The translations under genes were made by a program, and so were the position numbers. Positions 56,375 to 64,000 of a stretch of DNA of 64,000 bases are shown piece after piece. Source of the stretch: Lepus europaeus (Eukaryota; Chordata; Mammalia; Lagomorpha; Leporidae); assembly GCF_033115175.1 (NCBI RefSeq), contig NC_084836.1:77900253-77964252 (forward strand). Direction: 5' to 3'. The notes under the pieces were generated by a model. It did not search any database. It was not told where the DNA came from and was given only the letters and a program-made list of their open reading frames with translations. Position 1 is the first letter of the stretch, and each line of letters begins with the position of its first letter.

Positions 56375-57010
56375 CTGGTTAATTCCCTCTTGCACACCAC
56401 AGATTGCTCATCCACAGTAGGATTACCTAAAGCAGCTTTGCCACCCAAGAGGGTATTGGTGACCCATTATGCAAGGCGTCTCTGGTGGAAAAAAAAAAAA
56501 AAAAAACACCAACACACTTCAGGGCTTATCAAAAGACCTTTGACCCCTGGCACCTGCAGTGGCTCCCTGGCCACCAGACAGCTCATCACAGAGCAGCTGG
56601 GGCTAGGAGTTAGATTCAAGGTTTGTAGGTGTGGGCGAGGCAGACAGGCAGTGAGAAACAAGCAGCCAAGGACACCCAACACCCACGCCGTGTGCACCGC
56701 CCCAATCCCATCACTTTCCATGCCAATCCAACATGGCCGAAAACTCAGCACACTCACTTCTCATCATGCAGCCAAGCCTCACTTTGCCTCAGACACCAGG
56801 TGCCTTATGGGAGATCACCACACGTACTGTAGCCCATCACTCCTTATCCTATAAAAAAAATGCCACCAACCTGGGTGGGGTGGGGGCAGTTCTCTCTTGA
56901 GTTTGTCCCCACTGGCACCTGAGCGTGTACTGTCCCTTTCAATAAATGCTACTCTTCTGCTGATCTCCCAGGTGTGTTCTTGCAAAGGCATCTTAACAGC
57001 TCTGCCAAAC
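56375..57010 (+). mobile_element. Probable solo retroviral LTR
   Basis: Promoter-and-poly(A) layout of an LTR: CTATAAAAAA at 56850-56859, then about 80 bp later CCCTTTCAATAAATGCTACT with AATAAA at 56941, then a GT-rich GGTGTGTTCTTG at 56971. No gag, pol or env-like sequence follows, so a solo LTR is likely. Boundaries and class are not established. An A-run at 56490-56507 lies inside. Confidence 0.55.
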
Positions 57011-58099
57011 CCCACCACCACCTTTAAAAGGCTTTTTGCAGAAGATTAACTGAAAAGCTAACACAACTAACACTAGAAACTTGATTATTATTGCACTTGG
57101 AAGAGGAGAGGTAGAGGGCGCGTACAAAGGTTAAACCCATGGGTCAGGCAGGCAGACAAATGCTTTCTTTGTACTGTAAGCTAATTAAAAAAAGCAAAGT
57201 TGAAAGGACTGCCTTTCAACTCTGGGTCTCCAAAATGCAACTTTCTGGCATGTCAGCTGGTTATTTTGAAACTCTGGGGAAAAAATGGCTGATAAGGGTA
57301 AACTAGACAGGAAGATGAGGTAGGAAGAGTTCAGCTGGAAGATTTTCTCACAGCTTCTGCCAGCCCTGCACCGTAACTCCACCCCTTACAATCCAGAATG
57401 TCCACCTTCCCATGATACACCTATGTCTCATCGGGGACCAGAAGGAGGGGACGCCATGATGGCCATGTGGTTGCCATGGAACCTTCCAAAAGCCTCATGC
57501 ATGCTCAACTCCACCACGTTTGTATATTCAGTTAGGGAACCATTGGCAGCTCATCAAGGGGACTGATACTGTCATGTCACTGAATGCCTTTTGGCTTCTG
57601 GAACCTGCTTTTGGTTCCTTCCTTGGCCTCCTTTCCCTCCCTCTCCTCATAGGCAGCTCTCTGGCCCATGCATGGTGCGTGTCTCTCCGTGTGGGTGGCC
57701 ACACCCACGGGTGTGTGTATATTCACTGTCTCTCTTTTGAAGAAATCTTGCTCTCACTTGTGCACTGTGGATGTCTCTGCTTTGAATTCTTAACTCCGTG
57801 GGAGCAAGAACTAGGATTAAGAATAGATTTAGGCCTACACAACGTGATGTTAAATTAAGTAAAAGATATTCTTTAGATGCCTGGTTCATTTTTAAGTAAG
57901 TTAAAAATACTCAAACATCAATTATGAAGCCGAGTTTCAGACTTAGGTGCTTTGGCTTCTTGGAGTTGTTTTTGTGTGTGGTATAAAAAGGCCAAACATA
58001 TTTGGGTCTATTAATAAACAGGAAAAATTGTACTTTGAGCAAACATATTTTGAGAAATTATGAAAACATGTTAGTCTACAGAATGCTTCTTCAAGATAG

Positions 58100-58140
<41 letters not shown>

Positions 58141-58475
58141 TTCAAATACAGTGGAAATAACTACACATGTATTTTCTTTTAATTCTAGCTAAGAATGCTA
58201 GCTAAAACTAGACTGAAGAAGGGTAACTACTCTATGCAAGGAAAGAATGCCATGTTTTATGAAAGAGGTTGTGGAATGTGAGTTTTTGCTGAGGGAAACA
58301 GAGTGGGTTTGTATTACAGTTCGGTTGTTCTAACGTGAGCGTGTGCTTTGTGCACGCTGAGTACTGCTGCTGGCAGTGCCCTGTGTTAGAAAGCCAGAAT
58401 TTTCTTTAACCATTGATGTACTCTTCTCTATCTTTTTGTTGACTGGCCTAGAAAAAAGATTCTCTAAATAATTTC
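57011..58475. other. Non-coding stretch
   Basis: Mostly AT-rich. (CT)n at 58104-58136 followed by 'ctttcaaata' may be the tail of a lost CSINE. No gene recognised. Confidence 0.5.
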
Positions 58476-58890
58476 CTTTTTTAAAAATTATATTCGTTTG
58501 TTTTTATTATTTCTTATCTGAAACGCAGAGAGACAGAGACAGAACAGAGAGACAGACAGAGAAAACCTTCCATCCCATTGGCTCTCTCCCCAAATGTCCA
58601 CAACAGCTGAGGCTGAGCTAAGCTGTAGCCATAAGCCCATTATTCACTCCCCAAACGGCTGCATCAGCCAGGGCTGGACCAGACCAAAGCTAGGGGCCAG
58701 GAGCTTCACCTGGGCCTCCCATGTTAGTGCAGGGGCCCAAGCACTTGGACCATCTTCCATTGGTTTCCAGGCACGTTAGCAGAGAGCAGGATCAGAAGTG
58801 GAGCAGCCAGACACAAATCGGCACCCAAATGGGATGCTGGTGTTGCATCGGCGGCTTTACCCGCTGTGCCACGAGGCTGGCCCTGACGTG
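58476..58890 (-). mobile_element. CSINE copy with internal duplication
   Basis: Reverse copy. 'ctccccaaa' plus the following ~35 bp occurs twice (58586 and 58646), which lengthens it to over 400 bp. Confidence 0.82.
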
Positions 58891-59029
58891 TGGTGTGTTC
58901 TAAGAAGTTCACAGAAGCAATGAAAAAGAACTCTAACCAGTATGTTTTTGCCCAGTTTGGAGTGGGTAAAATCTGTCATGAAGAAGCTGATACCAGCCAT
59001 GATCAGGCAGAACAAGAATTAATTCTATG

Positions 59030-59420
59030 GAGCCAGGGTTGCACAACAGCAGGTTGCCACCACCTGTGGAACCAGCATCCCACGTGATCATGGTTAGAGT
59101 GCTGGCTGCTCTATTTCTGATCCAGTTCCTCCTAATGAGCCTGGGAGAGCAGCAGAAGATGGCCTCAGTGTTTGGAGACTCTGCCACCTAGGTAGGAGAC
59201 CTGGGTGGAATTCCAGACTCCTACTGGCTTCTGCCTGGCCCAGTCCCTGCCCTGTGATCATTTGGGGAGTGAACCAGCATGTGTAAGATCTCTCTCTCTC
59301 TCTGTCTCTCTCTGTCTCTTTCTCTCTCTCTCCATCTCTCTCTGTCTCTCTTTCTCTCTCTTTCTCTTTCTATCTCTGTCACTCTATCTTACAAATAAGT
59401 AAAATATAATAACTCTTTTT
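59030..59420 (+). mobile_element. CSINE copy with long CT tract
   Basis: GGAGCCAGGGTTGCACAACA head. Pyrimidine tract at 59288-59385 with repeated TCTGTCTC units. Confidence 0.85.
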
Positions 59421-60023
59421 TTTAAAAGTTAATTATGTGATATTGAATGAATTGGTAGGGAAAATCATAGGTTTTTATAGTTTTAGTGGAAACATGGCTG
59501 ACTCATTTTAGGTTTGGTTTCCAAACTTAAGGAAACTATTGTTTTTCTTTTCAGCTGCCTGTAATTTACAGCGATTTGGTAAAACATGTTTCTGTAAACA
59601 AAAATCGAGGCAAACACTGACTTTTTCTTCCTATCCGATCCCTCCAGAATTTGTGCCTTCATATTTCTGGCAATATGGTTGTTTGTGTAAGTTCAGTAAA
59701 ATCTATTCTTTTCTTAGCAGGACACAGTTGGAAATAACCAGCTTTGACTGGAATTCAGCATGCAATTCTTGGCTTCCTTGGTTTGGTTCCTAGCCTGGAG
59801 GTTTTCTGTAAAGTCCAATCTGAGATTCCTCATCGACTCTTGCATCAAAACAAACTTTGCAAGGCCTATGTGGCTATGCTGGTTACACTTAAGCAAATCA
59901 CCAGGGCACTAGAATGTTCTCACAAACAAATCAGTCTTAAGTGATTACCTTTGGTAAAAATGGGCATGATTATAGAGAGAAAAATTACATTTCAGAAGAA
60001 AACTAAGCACATTTGTTCTCTCT
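59421..60023. other. Unassigned AT-rich stretch
   Basis: No gene or named repeat recognised. It could belong to an old element continuing at 60350-61150. Confidence 0.4.
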
Positions 60024-60349
60024 TTTTCAAGGTTTATTCATTTGAAAGACAGAGTTTCAGAGAAAGAGAAAAAGAGGGAGAGAGAGACAGAGAGAGAGAA
60101 TATCTTCCATCCACTGGTTCATAACAGTTGGGACTGGGCCACACCAAAGTCAGGAGCCAGGAGCTCTTTCTGGGTCTCCCACGTGGGTGCAGGGGCCCAA
60201 GCACTTGGGCCATTTTCCACTGCTTTCCCAGGTACATTAGCAGGGAGCTGGATAGAAGTGGAGCAGCCGGGACTTGAACCAGTGCTCAGTAGGATGCTGG
60301 CACTGCAAGTGTTGAGTTAACCCACTGTGCCGCAACCCCTGCCCCAGCC
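60024..60349 (-). mobile_element. CSINE copy
   Basis: Reverse copy with GA tract and a head ending gtgccgcaacccctgcccc. Confidence 0.88.
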
Positions 60350-61149
60350 CACCTGTGCTTACACTGTAGCCTGTTTATTGCTTTTGTCAGGATCTTCCTG
60401 TAGCCTTGGGCTGCATTCTCTAATTTCTGGCTACAATGCTCCAGCTGAAGATAAAGGCTGCTCAGTTTCTGGAGTCCTGTACGCTCAAGGGACAGGTCTG
60501 GTGCCTGACTTGTGGGCCACATGGAGCACTGCACAGCCAGATGATCCCACTACAAAGCTGGACGGGAGGGGTAGGACTTCTGTCTCTGGGCGGCTTTTCT
60601 GAAGACCGCTAGAACGACTCCCTACCACAGCAAGACTCTGGCCCTCTTAATTTGTCCCTGCTTGTGATTGCCTCTCTCACTTGGCAGGGTAGCGCTGCGC
60701 TGAGAACTCTGCAATCAGCAGCTGCTCCAGGTAACACGATGGAGCTTTGGATCTGTCATGGCCACTTTGCAGGTCCTACGTGGGTCACTTTAGCAACATC
60801 CCTACCGCAAGTGTTTGTTCAAAATCGTGCTGGTGGTTTCCTATACAGAGTTAGCGTTCTGCGCGTTGATGTAGCCCATTGCTGGGATGCTAGAAGGTAG
60901 AATTTGTACCTACATAGAGCACAGAATCTGTGCAGTTGCTGGCACTTCTCGTTGCATCTAGAGAAATTCATCTGGTGTTGTAGAGATTCCATTGCAAAAC
61001 TTAACACTGCTTGGTTAAACCCAGAAGACTCCTCATCTGGCTCTTTAACCTGCTAGGTTTTAGTTTGTTTGATTCAAGGGGATGCTGGCTAAGGAGCATA
61101 TTCCAAACCTTTGGTGTCATCCCCAGTAGTCATAATAGTCTTCCTGGAG
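60350..61149. other. Unassigned non-coding stretch
   Basis: Nothing recognised with confidence. CpG-containing and not SINE-like. Confidence 0.4.
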
Positions 61150-61963
61150 ACCTGGATTTTTTTTAAATTAAACTTTTATTTAATGAATATAAATATAAAG
61201 TACAGCTTCTGGGTTACAATGGCTTCCCCCTCCCAAAACTTCCCTCCCACCCACAACCCTCCCCTTTCCCGCTCCCTCTCCCCTTCCAATCACATCATGA
61301 TTCATTTTCTATTCTCTTTATATATAGAAGATCAGTTTAGTATATATTAGGTAACAATTTCAACAGTTTGCCCCCATATAGCAACACAAAGTGAAAAAAA
61401 ATACTGTTGGAGTACTAGTTATTGCATTAAATAAGAGTGTACAGCACATTAAAGACAGAGATCCTACATAATATTTTTTTAAAAAATTAATTAATTTTCT
61501 ATGCCATTTCCAATTTAACACCAGGTTTTTTTTTTTTCATTTCCAATTATCTTTATATACAGAAGATCGATTCAGTATATAATTAGTAAAGATCTCATCA
61601 GGTTGTACCCACGCAGAAACACAAAGTGTAAAAATACTGTTTCAGTACTAGTTATAGCATCACTGCACATTAGACAACACATTAAGGACAGATCCCACAT
61701 GGAATGTAAGTACACAGTGACTTCTGTTGCTGACTTAACAATTTGACACTCCTGTTCATGGCGTCAGTAATCTCCCTAGGCTCTAGTCATGAGTTGCCAG
61801 GGCTATGGAAGCCTTTAGAGTTCGCTGACTTTGATCTTATTCCGATAGGGTCATAGTCAAAGTGGAAGTTCTCTCCTCCCTTCAGAGAAAGGTACCTCCT
61901 TCTTTGATGGCCCTGTTCTTTCCACTGGGATCTCACTCACAGAGATCTTTCATTTAGGTCTCC
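61150..61963 (-). mobile_element. Rabbit-type L1 3' end, first of two in tandem
   Basis: Starts CTGGATTTTTTTTAAATTAA, with AACTTTTATTTAATGAATAT (reverse of an L1 3' end with its A-tail). It contains an internal near-repeat (61290-61480 against 61540-61720). It stops at 'catttaggtc' just before the second CTGGATTTTT. Confidence 0.85.
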
Positions 61964-63240
61964 TGGATTTTTTTTTTATTAAACTTTTATTTAATGAATA
62001 TAAATTTCCAAAGTATAGCTTGTGGGTTACAATGGCTTCCCCCCTCCCATAACTTCCCTCCCGCCCGCAACCCTCCCCCCTCCCGCTCCCTTTCCCCTTC
62101 CATTCATGTAAAGATTCATTTTCAATTCTCTTTGTATACAGAAGATCAATTTAGTATATATTAGGTAAAGGTTTCAACATTTTGCCCATATAGCAACATC
62201 GAGTGAAAAAACTACCATTGGATTACTAATTATAGCATTAAATAGCAATGTACAGCACATTAAAGACAGAGATCCTACATAATTTTTTTTTCAAAATAAT
62301 TAATTTTCTATGCCATTTCCATTTTAACACCAGGTTGTTTTTTGTTTTTTTTGTTTTTTTTTCATTTCCAATTCTCTTTATATACAGAAGATCACTTCAG
62401 TATATAATTAGCAAAGACCTCATCAGTCTGCGCCCACACAGAAATGCAAAGTATAAAAATACTGTTTCAGTACCAGTCATAGCATCACTTGGCTTTAGAC
62501 GACACATTAGGGGCAGATCCCGCATGGGGTGTAAGTACACAGTGACTCCTGTTGCTGACTTAACAATTTGACACTCCTGTTCATGGCGTCAGTAATCTCC
62601 CTAGGCTCTAGTCATGAGTTGCCAGGGCTATGGAAGCCTTTAGAGTTCGCTGACTTTGGTCTTATTCCGATAGGGTCATAGTCAAAGTGGAGGTTCTCTC
62701 CTCCCTTCGGAGAAGGGTATCTCCTTCTTTGATGGCCCCGTTCTTTCCACTGGGATCTCACTCACAGAGATCATTCATTTAGATCTTTTTTTTTTTTTTC
62801 CCATGATATCTTGGCTTTCCATGCCTGCTATACTCTCATGGGCTCTTCAGCCAGATCTGAATGCCTTGAGGGCTGATTCTGAGGCCGGAGTGTTGTTTAG
62901 GACATCTGCCATCCTATGAGTCTGCTGTGTATCCCACTTCCCATGTTGGATCTTTCTCTCCCTTTTTGATTCTATCAGTTAGTATTAGCAGATACTTGTC
63001 TTGTTTGTGTGATCTCTTTGACTCTTCGAGCTATCAGAGCTATCAATTGTGAGCTGAAATTGATCACTTGGACTAGTGCGATGGCATTGGTACATGCCAT
63101 CTTGATGGAATTGTGTTGGAATCCCCTGCACATTTCTAACTCCACCATTTGCGGCCAGTCCGATTGAGCATGTTCCAAATTGTTCATCTCCTCCCTCTCT
63201 TTTTCCACTCTTAGATTTAACAGGGATCACTTTTCAGTTA
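61964..63240 (-). mobile_element. Rabbit-type L1 3' end, second of two in tandem
   Basis: Same family and orientation as 61150-61963, by eye roughly 10% different, and about 460 bp longer at its 5' side (to 'aacagggatcacttttcagt'). It carries the same internal near-repeat (62105-62285 against 62360-62530). 63230-62985 (-) is a short open stretch that is probably ORF2-3' UTR sequence. Confidence 0.85.
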
Positions 63241-63330
63241 AAATTTAAACACCTGAGAATAATTGGTGATTCTGATGCAGTGGGCAGGGCGCCACCTACA
63301 GGCTGGTGTTTGGAAAACACTGACCCTAAG
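63241..63330 (-). mobile_element. Possible MER5A-like fragment
   Basis: ACCTGAGAATAATTGGTGAT, then TCTGATGCAGTGGGCAGG, weakly matches reverse MER5A. Confidence 0.4.
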
Positions 63331-64000
63331 GTCTCCAGGGTACTGGTCTCTCCTGGCTTGTGACTGATTCCATGAATGAATCCCCTGCACAGGGCAGCAG
63401 CCCCATGGGGGGAGGGTCCGTGGTCTCCCTGGGACTACTCGCAACTCACAGCACAGTTTAGTCACCTACCACTATTACTACTACTACCACTACCACTACT
63501 ACTAGTAGTAGTACTACACACACATACACACCCTTGTCACAGGGAGCTCCCCAGCTCTTGCTTTTGAGAACTGAGAGTGTTGTCTTTGGAAGGGTCCAGC
63601 GTGGTCCTGGCCCTCAATGGGACCCCCTAGGATTCCGGCCCAGGGAAGCAGGCGGAGCCTGCTGTGTGTGTGGGAAGTCCACAATCCAAACCTGCTGGTT
63701 TCCATTAGGAGACCCTGCCTCTCCCAGTCTGGGTGATGGGTAAGGACCTTGCCTAGAGGAAATTGCTTATGTCCAACAGTTCATGCCTGGAACTACTGAA
63801 AAGGATGGGACAGATGTAAAAAAATATTTTGAAGGCAAAAGAAATTTGACTGAATGTGGAAATTTTTTTCCCATTTTGGTTAAGAATCCAGGTTCCCAGG
63901 CCCCACTACCAGAGGTGTTGAGTTTACTGGGTAAGGCATCAGAATCCTTTTTCTTAAGCCACCAAGGTGGTTTGGATGGGAAGCCAGATTTGAGGATTGT
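63331..64000. other. Non-coding end of window with a MER5A-like piece
   Basis: 63848-63962 (AGGTTCCCAGGCCCCACTAC ... GGCATCAGAATCC) is MER5A-like. The rest is unassigned. Confidence 0.5.
63470..63532 (+). repeat. (ACT)n triplet run with AGT mirror and (CA)n
   Basis: ACTACTACTAGTAGTAGTAC is self-complementary inside a longer (ACT/ACC)n run, followed by (CA)n. Confidence 0.85.

Noticed and set aside
1-64000. Additional cystatin paralogues or pseudogenes around CST3
   Set aside because: No second QVVAG-type loop exon, PW exon or four-cysteine pattern was seen on either strand outside 35.0-38.3 kb; very worn remnants cannot be excluded by eye.

Overview
This is mammalian nuclear DNA, almost certainly from a lagomorph and most likely the European rabbit. 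Three things point there. About 55 copies of a tRNA-derived SINE of the rabbit C-repeat (CSINE) type, each with a (CT)n tract and an (AATAAA)n or poly(A) tail, occupy over a quarter of the window. Two antisense L1 3' ends at 61.15-63.24 kb look like lagomorph L1. The single intact gene has clear mammalian exon and intron structure.

The only convincing protein-coding gene is CST3, cystatin C, on the + strand at about 35.05-38.46 kb. Its three coding exons (35093-35341, 37226-37339, 38157-38240) give a 148-residue secreted cysteine-protease inhibitor. All hallmark residues are present: Gly11, the QIVAG loop built across the exon 1/2 junction, the PW loop, four cysteines and the SND legumain site. 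It sits in a CpG island with GC boxes and a TATA-like element, and it ends with an AATAAA signal. The gene and its flanks (about 34.1-39.3 kb) contain no recognisable SINE.

Layout. 0-9 kb holds scattered SINEs, an imperfect array of TGATGTCA-bearing repeats (5.58-5.77 kb) and a twin-primed, internally inverted L1 3' end (5.96-7.17 kb). 9.16-18.85 kb is one old minus-strand L1, cut by eight SINEs, with endonuclease and reverse-transcriptase relics and a tandem-repeat region on its 5' side. 18.9-34.1 kb is SINE-rich non-coding DNA. 34.1-39.3 kb is the CST3 locus. 39.3-50 kb holds more SINEs, many nested in one another, plus L1 3' ends and DNA-transposon fragments. 49.98-54.27 kb is a nearly complete Tigger1-type (pogo/TcMar) transposon on the minus strand. 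It is split by SINEs and carries a 7 x 43 bp minisatellite directly upstream of its relic start codon. 54.3-64 kb holds non-coding DNA, a probable solo retroviral LTR (about 56.4-57.0 kb), further SINEs, and two L1 3' ends in direct tandem.

I found no operon-like, CRISPR-like or novel enzymatic system. The observations most worth checking are structural: the minisatellite born inside the transposon, the tandem repeats 5' of the old L1, the twin-primed L1, the nested and inverted SINE pairs, the G-run just past the CST3 poly(A) site, and two CST3 residue changes beside the human amyloid site.
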